DNA from: Epinephelus fuscoguttatus
Lineage: Eukaryota; Chordata; Actinopteri; Perciformes; Serranidae
Assembly (NCBI RefSeq): GCF_011397635.1
Contig: NC_064753.1
Span: 28,358,322-28,422,321, forward strand
Length of the DNA stretch: 64,000 nucleotides
Reading direction: 5' to 3'
The notes under the pieces are model-generated. The model was not told where the DNA came from. It saw only the letters and a list, made by a program, of their open reading frames with translations, and did not search any database. Positions within the stretch are counted from its first letter, which is position 1, and each line of letters opens with the position of its first letter. This document shows positions 11,501 to 24,104 of the stretch, piece after piece. The translations under genes were made by a program, and so were the position numbers.

Positions 11501-13594
11501 GAATTTTTGTGGTATTATATCTCTTTGTAGTCGTTTGGTGTTACATAAAGGCTGTTTTACCCCTTTTGTAGTCATTTTGTGTCTCTTTGCAGTTCACTTA
11601 CATCTTTTGTGGGCATTCTGAGTCTCTTCCTGGTCATTATATTTTAATTTGAGTGACACCCTGACACTTTGGGACCCTGTGCCTGTGCCAGATAGGCCGA
11701 TTCAGTACCAGATCCAGTATGTTTAGTTCCATAGAATTGACGAGATATTTGTCCCTGAGTATCTTCCACCAATGTAGCTCTTGTTCTTGAACCAGATACA
11801 CTCAGGATTCTTTGAACCTTGCTGCTATCTAGTAGACCAGCTTGCCTCTCCGCCAGATTTGAACAGAGCCACTGTAAATAAGGATGGATTGTCAATGTTT
11901 CACAATGCACTAACAATAAACAGTAACAGCAAGATGACAGGTTGCACTGATTAACTGTGAGCCTTTGTTCTGTCATTACAGATATTCGTTTTTAATCTAA
12001 AGAACGAGCATGGACCAACTATAATTGATAGGAACATGTAAAAGACTATTATGTACAAGACTCCATCCTTTCTCTCCAATCTGTAGAATATGTAAGAAAA
12101 CCTGCAACTATCCGGTTCCAGCTGGGAACCAACTTGTCAGCGTCTGAACCAATTTATTTTTGGTCAAAATGTTAAGAATGGTTTAAAATTAGGTGAGCGA
12201 ACTGGAATTGAACCCATTCCATGTTGGTGAAAAAGATGTGGAAGCAGTAACAGGATCAGATACTACAGTACCATACTGAGGAATGATAGTACTAACCTCT
12301 AATAATATAACATCATCTTGGATGCAAAAATAATAATGTTTGGGGGATGTTTTTTTTTTTTTTTTTTTTTTACAGTATTTTCCTTTCTTTTTTTTCTTTT
12401 TGATCCCCTTCGCACACTTTTTCCCACGATGACTGTGTCTGTATGTTCATGCAGATACATTGTCTTTGCATATATTTTGTTTCAGGCTCAAATGCAGTTG
12501 AGGTTCTGAGATTACAGAAATATAGTTCTTCCAGGAGCAATTGCTGATACTGGAATTAATCATCCTACCTCAAAACTGTTTTAATCCCTAAATTTAATTA
12601 ATAATTTTAGTCTAACTTGAAAAACCTCCCAGTCAGTCACATCTTAAGTTGTATAATGTTGACTTTGCACTTTGCAGGTAAATATTCAACCTCTTCCCAT
12701 GACACTGAATAAAAATGAAAGGTTTTGGCCCCTGATTCTTCTGAGCCCGAAGACGTGGAATTGATTGAGTCTCCTTTATTCTTTGATATTGATTATTTCC
12801 TATGTGCCAACCTAAGGAGTCTGGCCTTTATCGTGCATTTAGTGATGACAGAAAATCAAATTCTCATGAAGCTGGGAGGTGGTTGTACAGCACACATGTC
12901 ATGTGTGGTTGCAGATATAGAGACTTTTTCTAAATGAGGTGTTTTACTATATAGTCTACTACACTGATTTCAACCATGGGGTACATGTACCCAGCAGCGT
13001 TGTGTGATATCTTGAAAGCTCAACTAATCAACTCAAATAAAACACAGAAATGATTTGGTCTAAAAAAATAAAAAGAAGAAGAAAGAAAGATAAATAAATA
13101 GGATTACAAATTGGTGTGATGCCTATCTTTATTATATCTAATCAGTGCACTGCAACCTTGAGACAGTTGTTACATACTAACACCATGTGTTGCAATAAAG
13201 ACAGCATGAAAACTAGCTCACGAATGAGCAGAAAAGCTGAAATAGTAAAAGTATGGATGAAGAGTTTAGATAATTAGCTGAAATTAAAGAATTAGCAGTT
13301 GAAACGTGCCACTCCGATAAATGCAGATCTGGCTTAATTAAGCAATCATTTACAGTTCAGTTGTACGGAACGGTATATTCAAAATCCAGCCTTAAATTAT
13401 TATTAGAGAGAGAAAACATCCAGTTTATAATCTATTCATAAGAATGTATTTGGAACATGATGAATGATGTCAGCGAAGGGTCACTTCAGCCCATCTGACT
13501 AGGAGCATCTCTAAAGGGGTGACACAGGGTGGCCCAACGCCATTGGATCAGAGCGCTGTCAGTTCCTGCCTGATCTGCCAGAGAACACACATAA

Positions 13595-13596
<2 letters not shown>
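11501..13596. other. Intergenic, nothing recognised
   Basis: It contains a poly-T run at about 12,350-12,371. The ORF-sized stretches here, including a 110-codon one on the minus strand at 11,644-11,976, resemble no family I know. Confidence 0.4.

Positions 13597-13633
<37 letters not shown>
13597..13633. repeat. (AC)n microsatellite
   Basis: About 18 uninterrupted AC units. Confidence 0.95.
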
Positions 13634-13636
<3 letters not shown>

Positions 13637-13829
13637 TGCAATTTTTGTATTGAAAATAAACAAGTTAAATGAATAATCAAGGCCTATGTGATGTTTTTTG
13701 ATTGGTATTCATAATAATTCATATTCTAATCCAATCGGTATAAAAAATGTTGCCATTAAATGTTTCTGCAAACCACAGATACATTATCTTTGCAGGTTAT
13801 TGTGTTGCAAATACACTGCAACTTTACAC

Positions 13830-14260
13830 TGAGGTTAATGTGTGATTAGTTTTAGGCACAACAACCACTTGGTTGTAGTTAGGAAATGATGTTTTGGTTT
13901 TAAAATACCCTGTTTGGTGGGTACAATCCCATCAAGAAAAGTAGTAATGTCTCTGTAAAAAATATTGGTGTTATTCAGGTCACTATCTTAGCCAAAAAAG
14001 CAGCGATGTCTTGGTAAAAAACTGCCCAAAAAGCTGCTTCAAAAACACAGGGATAGGTATCTAAAAAAAGTACCACGTTTGGGGGCTGAAAAGCCACTGG
14101 AAAAAGAGATGTAGGTTGCTAAATGAAAAGCAAAAAAGTCGCTGGGAACACAGCAATGACTCACCAAATCACAACTGGTTTTGTTTGCTGGTCTCTAACG
14201 GTGGTCTGCGGCTTGGCAGGCATCTCACCAAGGTGACACACTGTCAATCATTCCCTCCAC
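13830..14260 (+). repeat. Dispersed repeat (unclassified)
   Basis: 'ggttgtagttaggaaatgat' is followed by a series of degenerate units around 'gtaatgtctctgtaaaaaat', 'gcgatgtcttggtaaaaaac' and 'aaaaagtcgctgggaac'. I recognise this as a common fish interspersed repeat, but the class was not assigned. Confidence 0.4.
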
Positions 14261-16434
14261 TTGCTGATGACAAACTCAGCTCATATATTACATCACTTTA
14301 GAGCCGTTTATATGATATGCTGTATTTATTTCTTATTAAAAAAAAATTCCCACGAGGCCCCCCCGACTGGTTCTTGGTCCCTCTTTAACCACCTCAATTT
14401 AAAAGTCGTGTAATTGTCCCTGCATCTGAAAGGGCTGCGAAAGAGCCAATGCTCAAGACTATATTTCAAACTGTAGAAGCTGTGAAACAGGCTGGGTGTT
14501 TGTTACGCAGAGGCAAAAGGTACATTTGAATTCCCCCCTTGTGTTGATGCTCTCAGGATGGGCTGTGCAGATAAACCACTGAGGCTGCAGGTAAATTTCA
14601 GGCATGACTACAATGACTCTGATCTGTGCTGACAGAGTGAGACTGCAGACAGGACTTCAGTGCTTCCCAGAGCAGACTTGAGTAGCAGGACAGACAGATA
14701 GTTAGAGAGATAGGCAGGCAGCATCTCGGCTCAGCTCTCCCTGTGCTGAGCAGACGGTCTCAGGCCTGGTCACATTACCTCAGCATGAATGGAGTTTGTC
14801 TCCCAGCTGCTCAGCTGAGTCCTCACCCTGTCACTCCTCTCTACTGGGATCTATTCCTGTCTGAGTCTATGCTGGGAGACATCTGTCAACACGTGTAACG
14901 CACTCCAGGAACAAAACTCAAGTCTGTACTATGTGGGTGTTAGCTATCAGTGTCAATACATCTCAACCTGCACAGAGAAGCAGGGTGGCTGATAGGACAA
15001 AGGAAAGACAGAGAAAGAGAGGCAATAAATAGAAAAAACACTGCATTGTTAGACATTTATCCGACATTATTCGAGTCATTCTTCAGACATAATTCAGAGA
15101 AAAGGATCACATAAACTGCAACAAAACCAATAATCCTAATCTCAATGAAAATCCTTTCATATATTTAATAAATTATATGATTATATGTGTTTAAGGATCT
15201 TAGAGAATTAACATAATTTCTATGATTTGATACAGATTAACATAAATACATCTTCACGCACGCTATAAGCAGTCTTATGACGCACAGCAGCTACTGTACA
15301 ATTTCTACACTAATTTTCCAAAAGTGGCCTGAAAGGGAAATGGTGTGTAACGAAGCATAAATTTTGTCATGTCAAAATCCAGGGCTATTTCCATCCTGCC
15401 ATAAACCAGCATCAGTAATATTGATGACTCCAGTGTGCTCTGTATGGATAATGAATATTCAGCAATTTGGTGAAAAGACCTTCCAACACTGAGTGAGTTG
15501 AGTGATGGTCCGACCCTTTCAACAGCCTGAAATCTCAGCGCTTTTTCAAAAACTTCTGCCTGGTTCAGTATATTAGTTAATGCTGAGTGGCTTCTATTGC
15601 GAGGCAGAATAAATGCCAATACAACGAATCAATATTTATATGATTAAAGCAGTTACTATGTCCGACCATGCAGCACACACTCACCTGTTGTGCGCTACCT
15701 CAGAGGATGAATGTATAATGTATGAACAGTATATTTAGCTGTTTATTTTCTCTGCTTTAAATTCTGCTGATAAACAGAAACACCATCTCCTTTTCAACAG
15801 AAAACCACAGCGAGGTGAGCAGAAATATGAATGTCAAATCCCGCAGAGTACAAAAAAAAGACAAGTCTATAAAAGCTGCTCCATGTTCTTCATATTTACT
15901 CATTAGTGGATGCATGACTGATGACTCCCCTCAGGATAACATCCTCGCTGTCTAAGGAAAAAGCCTCCAAGTCCTTTTTATTTACGCATTTGTTTATTTA
16001 TTTATTTATTTAGTCGAGTCAAGCATAGGACTGTTAAGGATGTAAGTGAGGAAATGGTACTGCTCCGAGCTGTTGTTTTTTCTTTCTTTCCTTTCATTAC
16101 ATTTTTCAAGGTTACATATGACCTTTGCTGACAGACAGTCCTTGAAATGGTAAAATTCATTCATTCTTATTATTTTATGCTCTGAATACAAGACATATTA
16201 TTTCCCAAACTATCATCAGCCATACACAACCTACAGAATCCAGCCTTTTCCTTTATGAATACTTTTTTTTTATACTGACTCCTCATATATGCACCGAGAA
16301 GCAAAAAGACATGAAATGACGAAGCGATCATCTATCATTAAATGCAATTCTGAAATTTATAACAAAGGCAGATATAAAAAGCACCAGACCAGTGACACTG
16401 AAACACTGAATGGAGCATTTTCACGTTACAATTC
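14261..16434. other. Intergenic, nothing recognised
   Basis: No gene or RNA could be supported. A short (TTTA)n tract lies at about 15,988-16,013. Confidence 0.4.
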
Positions 16435-17025
16435 AACCCAGTCTCACTCTGAATTTGTCGAAATCTGGCACTTGGGCAGTGACTTGCAGCATCAGACACT
16501 GACAAAGAAAGCCAACCTTTAACATCAGCATGATTTGAAGCCAGTCACTGTTATAGTTTAATGGCTGTCTGCGACATTAGGGGGAGACGCAGCAGGACAA
16601 GAACGAAAGTTAAGGTGGTGAAAGTCCAAGTAGGGCAGGCGGGAGTGGTGGTGGATGGGTCCAACAAACACTGACCTTCACCTGGGAGAGTGATGTTGGC
16701 GTCCTGTAAGATTCTAAAGCCAAACCCTGTTCTGTTTTCCTAAACCCAACCACATGTGTTAGTTGTTGGAGGAAAAAAAACTTCAATTTGAATTGTTGTA
16801 TTGATGTTGCGCTTTTATTTTGAAAGAGACTGTATGTAAACGGTAAATCTCCGGTGAAAACAGAAGTGTATATGAAAGAAGACAATGCATGTACCAGGCA
16901 AAACTTGACACGGCGTCCCAGTACGTCAACAACCAACGCACCCAGGGTACCTTTCACGATGTATCTGGACGTGGAAGGTCCATGACTAAACATTGATATG
17001 TGACAAGGTCGGAGTGTGTTGTACA
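16435..17025 (+). mobile_element. Inverted-repeat DNA element, family A, copy 2
   Basis: The most complete plus-strand copy. The left end is 'caacccagtctcactc'. The right end, reverse complemented, has the 'caacacattctcactcc' form, giving imperfect terminal inverted repeats of ~16 bp. The interior matches copies at 1-535 and 19,252-19,862. No transposase is visible. A mirror copy lies 2.2 kb away. Confidence 0.65.
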
Positions 17026-17129
17026 ATTCAGTGTTTCTCCTACACTGTTCAGCTCATCCCAGACAAATGTGTGCTTCCTTTTTTTCTCTGATCATTTCAG
17101 ATCCAGATATTAGGGAGGTTTCTTGAAAA

Positions 17130-17345
17130 ATGAAATATTTTCCCTCCAAAACAAGCAGTAAAAACACTGAATAAAGCAGTTTCATGTTAAAAAAAAAAAC
17201 AAAAAAAACCCAATATATTTCTGACGCTCTTGTCACAGAGGGACAGCTAATTACAGTGGCCAAATCAAAAAATGGCCCTACATAGAGCCAGTGTTTGGTT
17301 CGTCTGTTCTGGGCTGAGGTAGAAACATGGCTGTGCAACATAGCT
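17130..17345 (-). repeat. Dispersed repeat family B, copy 3
   Basis: The reverse complement reads 'tgttgcacagccatgtttc', 'cccagaacagacgaacc' and 'tgcttgttttggagggaaa'. The first two correspond to 'tgttgcactgccatgtttt' and 'cccagaacagacaaac' in the copy at 26,350. Confidence 0.5.
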
Positions 17346-17454
17346 TCTCTATAGTTGAGGACCTGTCCAGCTGTATGTAGGGCCCATGTAGGGCCCATGT
17401 GGGTAATAAATGGGCTGAAAAAATGGACCCTATATTATGGCATTGTCCAAGGGC

Positions 17455-17632
17455 TCCATACTGGCCACATGCAAATTGCCCATGAGTGGGTTTACTCAAG
17501 TGAGCCCCACACTGGTTATGTTAAGGCTACCTAGGTATAAAGTGGGTATGGGCCCAAAATGGGTATCTTTTCTGGGGCTCACTTGGGTAAACCCACCCAT
17601 GTAGGTAATTGTCATGAGGCCAGTATGCAACC
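17455..17632. repeat. Imperfect palindrome, ~55 bp arms
   Basis: The left arm ('actggccacatgcaaattgc' onward, through 'gtgggtttactcaagtgagc') pairs with the right arm ('gctcacttgggtaaacccac' through 'catgaggccagt'). A ~60 bp spacer separates them. It may be a small fold-back element. Confidence 0.6.
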
Positions 17633-19251
17633 TGTGTACAATCCCATACACAAATGTTTGCCAGGGCTCTCATATGTAGATATAATTCTAGACTCATTCT
17701 AAGATAATGAAAGCACAATGATTCGTATTTTCAGGTGATTATACAGCTAAGAAAACATGCTTATTATATCTGATTTTTGTCAGTATATCCCTATTAATCC
17801 TCCACACTGGGCCTTTAAATACATTTATGAAGACTTGAGGGCTGACTACAATCGCACTTTTATCAAACAAGATATACTCCTGCATAATTACTTGAACCAA
17901 AAGTGATTAGCCACAATAAATTAGTAAGAAGTAGTAAGTCATGGCAATTAAAATGTACTGTATTTTCTAAGACTCTTAATTGTAGAAAGCAGCAGTAAGC
18001 TCTTATTAAGAAAGCTAATAAACCTCTGTTGGCTTGCCTTCTGTTCGGACTCAGACACGAGAGCATTGAGCTTCAGTGCAGCTGCGACAGAATGATTTTG
18101 ATAAATGACTTTATTACTTGTTTGGGTGTTGGGGGAAGATGTTTTCGTGCTGCCCAGTACATTACTTCTTTGTCCTTACAGAATGATGCCCACAGACTTC
18201 ACCCAAGGCAGACAGTACATTACACTGACTGGTTTCACACAGGAAAAGAGGCACCTCCTCTATTTCTCTAGGCCCAAGGAAATTGTCTGTCCCACAATGA
18301 TGCTTGAGGGCTTTATATAGTGCATTGTCACCTGGATTAGTGGGCTATGCTATTTTGGGAATGAGTACTTAGCCACCTTCTGGCTGCAGGATGGTTTGAT
18401 GGGTAAGGACACTGTCCCAAACAAGGTCGCAGGTAGAGTGCATGTGACAGCTGGTGTCCATCCTCCTCAATCTGTCCTGGGCTCTCAAGAATTCTGACTC
18501 TGAATTACTCATACAGCACATAAAACTTTTCTCTCTCTGATGTCTTTGATCAGCCAGCCTAAAAATAGTCACAGTTAGAGATAAGAAATTAACACAGTGT
18601 TCTGATGGACATGGGTTTAAAGGAATGCAGATTAAATGACCATTTCTAAATCAATTAGTCATGCCGTGTTACCTTGAATTCATAAAGAACACGTTTTTCT
18701 GTCACGCCTACACGGAAAACATGAACACACTGAGTTATTGATTGATTGGGGACCACTGGAAAACTATCAAAACAGCTGTTTACAAACTCTCACGCAACTC
18801 GTGCAATATAATCCAAGTCTCATTTATCCACTTATATCCCCAGCACTTCTCTAACAGGAATCTGGCTTGAAAAGAGCATAGATAGGTTTCACTTTCAAAT
18901 CAGTGTAGTAGCATTTTAACTCTCCATACCAGCAGGTGGCGGTAGTCTATTCATTGTTTATAAGGGGAAAGCAGAAGACTGACAGGATGGATTCAAGATG
19001 TAAGTCAGCCAGTTAGCACATTAACAAAACAACATGATAATGACAGAACAAAGGATATTTAACATATGCTAGCAAACAATAACACAAATTATGAATCAGT
19101 TCTTCAAAGGAGCCCAACGGCTTTAATCATGATCTTACCTAATATAAACCATTTGTTTCGATCTCACGCCCTTCAGTTGTTTCGTGCATTGAGCTGAACT
19201 ACCAATCAGTGTGCTCTCTCTCACGTACTGGCTCCAACGTGTCAATTTAAC
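17633..19251. other. Intergenic, nothing recognised
   Basis: No gene, RNA gene or repeat boundary could be supported. Confidence 0.4.
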
Positions 19252-19862
19252 CAACACATTCTCACTCCGACTTCGTCACATATCTACGTTTAGTCATGGA
19301 CTTTCCACGTCCAGATGCAATATGAGAGGTACCCTGAGTGCGTTGGTTGTTGACGTTCTGGGACGCCATGTCAAGTTCTGCCTGTTACATGCGTTGTCTT
19401 CTTTTAAAATACACTTCCGGTTTCAAAGGAAATTTTCTGTTCACATACAGTCTCTTTCAAAATAAACGCACTACGTCAGTAAAACAATGCAAATTAATGT
19501 TGTTGGTTTAGGCAACAAAAGCACGTGGTTAGGTTTAGGAAAAGATAATAGGCTTTAGCTTTGGAATCTTACAGGACGCGAATAGGCTACCACTCTGCCA
19601 GGTGAACGTTGGTGTCTGTTGGACCATCCACCACCTGTCCCGCCCGCCCTAGTCTGACTTTTGCCACCTTAAATTTCGTTCTAATCCCTCTATGTTTCCT
19701 CCTGGCGCCACCTAGCGTTGTTAAACTATAACAGCAACCTGCTGCTTATCACACTGACGTTAAGGACACCTTTTTCCATCAGTATCTGACACCGCAAGTC
19801 ACTGCCTAACGCTGGATTTCGACAACCTCAGAGTGAGATTGGGTTGATTTACTGAATTAGCC
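19252..19862 (-). mobile_element. Inverted-repeat DNA element, family A, copy 3
   Basis: Minus-strand copy of the element at 16,435. It begins 'ccaacacattctcactccga' and ends near 'cagagtgagattgggttg', so both terminal inverted repeats are present. It is about 610 bp and non-coding. Confidence 0.65.
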
Positions 19863-20188
19863 AACAAGGGCTGACTAGCTCCAATGGTGCAGGACACACT
19901 GCAAAAAGAAGGGTGACAGACACTCACCAATGGCCAACAGTTGGCTTGGTGTGTCAGGGCTCCAAGGATTTCTTCTCTGTGGACCATTGATCTCCATACA
20001 AAATTCCATGGCAATCCATCCAGTTAATGAAATATTCAGTCGTGGACCAACCAACCAACAATCCCATTCCTAGAGGCATGCTGCTATCATGGCTAAAAAC
20101 AATGGCATTTGCATAATTAATGGGTGTTATGTTTAAAACAGTGTAACAGAGGAAAAAAATATGCTTAATCTATACATTATACAACTCT

Positions 20189-22275
20189 ATGGGGTGCCGT
20201 TTGTAAAGTGTCTCACGTTAAAAAAAACATCAACATTTTGCCACATTTAGCTTCAAACAATGTTTAAAAAAGTATTGTGAATTTTTTAACGTCACCTTTT
20301 ACCACATTTACAGCAATATTTGTTAACTCAGAAATATATTAAATAGTTAAATCTAAATATTAAATGTGGCACCTAAATGTTAAATGTTAAATCTAAATAT
20401 TAAATCTAAATCTAAATGCTAAATATAAATATAAATATAAATGTTAAATCTAAATATTAAATCTAAATCTAAATATAAATGTTAAATCTAAATATTAAAT
20501 CTAAATCTAAATCTAAATGTTAAATCTAAATGTTAAATATAAATATAAATGTTAAATCTAAATGCTAAATATAAATATAAATATAAATGTTAAATCTAAA
20601 TATTAAATATAAATCTAAATCTAAATGTTAAATCTAAATGCTAAATATAAATCTAAATGTTAAATGTTAAATCTAAATGTTCTGGGTGAAACTAAATATT
20701 TAGCTAATATGCAAATTCACACTGCCGGTCACCGAAGTACCAGAATAAAAGCTCGAGATGGTCAGACTGTGTTTATAGAATCAAATAGCAATTAAAACCA
20801 ACTTATCGGGGGAAATGAACACTTGAACATACATTAGCGTGATAATAACTACCTAAAATAACAAGAAACGTGTTTGGAGAAATTTTATTTGACGTGTACT
20901 TTGAGTTGTTAGTGTCCTTCTGAGGATTAACAACCTAAGGTAAGCTAACAACCGTTAGCTCTTAGCCCGCTAGCAGCGTCTGTAATGACTCATTAACTCT
21001 CAAACGGTCTGTGAAAAAAATATTTTCTTCCAGCGGATGTCTTAGTTACAACATGATTGAGCTAGCAAAGCAGTTTTGTGTTGCGATGTGTGGTATTTAT
21101 TCAGTTTTGGGAAATCACGATGTCTAGAAAGCATCAGCGGCTGCAGCAGCAGCAAAGCTAACAGGACGTCATCTGTTAAATGTCTCCCGTTGGCGGATAC
21201 GACATGAAACTACTCCAGTTAGCTCAATCATGTTGTAACTAAGACATCCGCTGGAAAAAATATTTTCTTCACGGACCGTTTAGAGTTAGTAAGTCATTAC
21301 AGACACTGCTAACGGGGCTAACAGCTAACAGTTAGCCCCGCTAATCTACGATAACCATGTTATTAATTTCAGCCCGTGATAGTAATGTTTGTTCAGTCAT
21401 AGTGTTTATAGGCTTTACAAACACCAGATTAGTCTAAACGGTGATACAGTGACGTGAAAAATGTGAGATATGCATATATATGTGTAGCTAAACTCCGCTG
21501 GTTTTCTACCCGGAAGTATTTGTAAACAACAAGGTGATTCCCTCAGAAGGGACACTAACAACTCAAAGTAAACATCAAATAAAATTTCTCCAAACACGTT
21601 TCTTGTTATTTTAGGTAGTTATTATCACGCTAATGTATGTTCAAGTGTTCATTTCCCCCGATAAGTTGGTTTTAATTCGTTATTTGATTCTATAAACACA
21701 GTCTGACCATCTCGAGCTTTTATTTTGGTACTTCCGGTGACCGGCAGTGTGAATTTGCATATTAGCTAAATATTTAGTTTCACCCAGAACATTTAGATTT
21801 AACATTTAACATTTAGATTTATATTTAGCATTTAGATTTAACATTTAGATTTAGATTTATATTTAATATTTAGATTTAACATTTATATTTATATTTATAT
21901 TTAGCATTTAGATTTAACATTTATATTTAGATTTAGATTTAACATTTAGATTTAATATTTAGATTTAACATTTAGATTTAGATTTAGATTTAATATTTAG
22001 ATTTAACATTTAGATTTAGCATTTAGATTTAATATTTAGATTTAGCATTTAGATTTAGATTTAATATTTAGATTTAACATTTAACATTTAGGTGCCACAT
22101 TTAATATATAGATTTAACTATTTAATATATTTCTGAGTTAACAAATATTGCTGTAAATGTGGTAAAAGGTGACGTTAAAAAATTCACAATACTTTTTTAA
22201 ACATTGTTTGAAGCTAAATGTGGCAAAATGTTGATGTTATTTTCAGCGTGAGACACTTTACAAACGGCACCCCAT
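20189..22275. mobile_element. 2.1 kb fold-back (long inverted repeat) transposable element
   Basis: The left end 'atggggtgccgtttgtaaag' is the exact reverse complement of the right end 'ctttacaaacggcaccccat'. Homology continues inward: arms 20,189-21,066 and 21,218-22,275, spacer ~150 bp. The right arm is longer, mainly because the left arm lacks ~190 bp. Both arms contain an AT-rich array of TAAATC/TAAATG-type hexamers (about 20,356-20,680 and 21,787-22,115). The direct repeat ACAACTC abuts both ends (20,181-20,187 shifted by one base on the left, and 22,276-22,282), so the target duplication is 7 bp, or 8 bp with one mismatch. No ORF is present. It looks like a non-autonomous fold-back DNA transposon. 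A 7-8 bp duplication fits the P or hAT superfamilies, but this is inference. Confidence 0.85.
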
Positions 22276-22282
22276 ACAACTC

Positions 22283-23639
22283 AATCTGGATCATTGATAA
22301 ATAGCATTTGTCATGATACAAAACTGCGTTTGTGACTCTAAAGACTGGACGTCGAGAGTGTGGTCTCTTTTTAACTTTTGGCTTATTAGAGAGAAATCAC
22401 TTTAACTTCTCCCCAGGGTGCGCTCTCTTCTCCAACAAATCTCATGCTAATACCATCAGGCCCTCAGGTAGAGCCCAGCCAGAGTGTAAGCATAGCTGGA
22501 ATCAGACACAGGGCTTGTCACCGATGACTCAGACAGTCCCTCAAGCCCAACACAATTTGGCGCGCAGGACAGCCACTATTGCTCTACCTCAGCATATTCA
22601 TGCAGTGTGTGCTCAGAATATTAAACACACAATCAGCGTGGGCAAGTTTGGGAGTCCTGTATGTTAATTTGTAATCATATCTGAGGCCACACACCCTCTC
22701 TGCCATGTATGAACCACTCCATCAGCAATAAATAAGAGCCAATTAGATACCAAGCGTGGAAACCCTCGTGTAGTAAATGAGAGGCATGTCCTGAATAAAC
22801 CTCTCTGATGGAGAACAGAGAGAATAATTCTGCCAAGCTATGGTTGTTCTTAATGTGATTCATGTTCTGTATGCTGAGAGTTCGGTCAATTAAATTTGCA
22901 TTCCTAAGAGGATTTTTCCCTTGCTTCCCCTATTCTCTAATGGATGATTTCTAAACTTGTTGACCCATTCGCCACTGTAAGTACAGAGCTCTGATAATCC
23001 TGGAGAGTTTGCATGATCCCTGGAGTGTGCCTGTGCTGATACGTGCATATTATGTGAGATTAAGAGTGACAAGTAAACACACAAGGCGAGGAAATATAAC
23101 GGTGTTATTTTCATCTGTGTAAAATGGATTTTCAGTCAGTCTTCAGACATTCGTAGACACGTCTGTTTGCGTGTGTGTGTGTGTGGGGTTGGGGGTCCAT
23201 AAATTCCGCACATTAAAGTCCTAGAAGCAATGAAACAAAACTAAGCTGGTCCACAAAAGAAAATCCATTATTGTGGTTGGCCTGAATTATAGTTGATGGC
23301 CGCATTATAATAACTCATGCATGGTCACAAGTTTCACATTTGTAACACCTTTATATAAATACTTAGCACTTACTGTATAATTGCTTTTAAAGCTACAGCT
23401 GGGAACTTTTAAAAATAAAGAAAACTTTTCATATTTGCTGAAACTGTCACTATATTCTCACAGCACTTAATGAGACAGATAATCTGTGGAAAAAAAAGTC
23501 ACACTCCTCTGCTCACTCTGTTGCCTTGTAGTGCTTCTAATGACCTTTGATGGCCTGCATGGGAATGAAAACAACCAATCAGAGCCAAGGAGTTGTCAGT
23601 CATGGCAATTATGGCTTGTGAACTGCGGTCAAACTGTCA
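22283..23639. other. Intergenic, nothing recognised
   Basis: There is a short GT tract at about 23,170-23,186. Nothing else could be supported. Confidence 0.4.
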
Positions 23640-24098
23640 GATTAGGAAGAGCTGATCAAGCGATTGGACAAGCTGGTTAAAAAAGCTGGCTCAGTGCTCA
23701 GCAGGAGACTGGACCCGCTGTGAACTGTGGTGGAGAGGGACACATTGAACAAACTGGAAGCTATGATGGACAGTAGCAGACACCCTCTCCACAGCCTCCT
23801 GGAGTGACAGAGGAGCAGCTGCAGCAGTCGGCTCATCTCACTGCATTGCAGAACGGAGCGTTTCAGGAGATCCTTCGTCCCCACGGCAATAAGACTGTTT
23901 AACACCTCCTGAATCCAGTCACACACACACTCACACACATCACATCAGCCTTATTTTATTGTATGTCTATTTTAATACCACTGTGTTGTTGTTGATGAGG
24001 GAAAGTGTGGTTGTTGTTTTTTGTCTGTTATAAGCTGCTGGACAGCTGAATTTCCCGTCGGGGAAGAATAAAGTTCTTTCTATTCTCTATTCTAAATT
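23640..24098 (+). pseudogene. L2/Rex-type non-LTR retrotransposon, 3' end (decayed)
   Basis: Read from about 23,652 in one frame, it gives a C-terminal reverse-transcriptase tail with the recognisable pieces LIKRLDKLVKKAGSVLSRRL, SSRHPLHSLLE and RCRTERF-like/FRRSFVPTAIRLFNTS. At least two in-frame stops interrupt it. The 3' end is 'gaataaagttctttctattc' with a TTCTA-type tail, as in fish L2/CR1-like elements. It is a 5'-truncated insertion with no function expected. Confidence 0.75.
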
Positions 24099-24104
24099 TG
24101 AGTC

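Noticed and set aside
11644-11976. 110-codon minus-strand ORF
   Set aside because: Single open frame in AT-rich intergenic DNA with no recognised motif, no splice signals and no poly(A) context.
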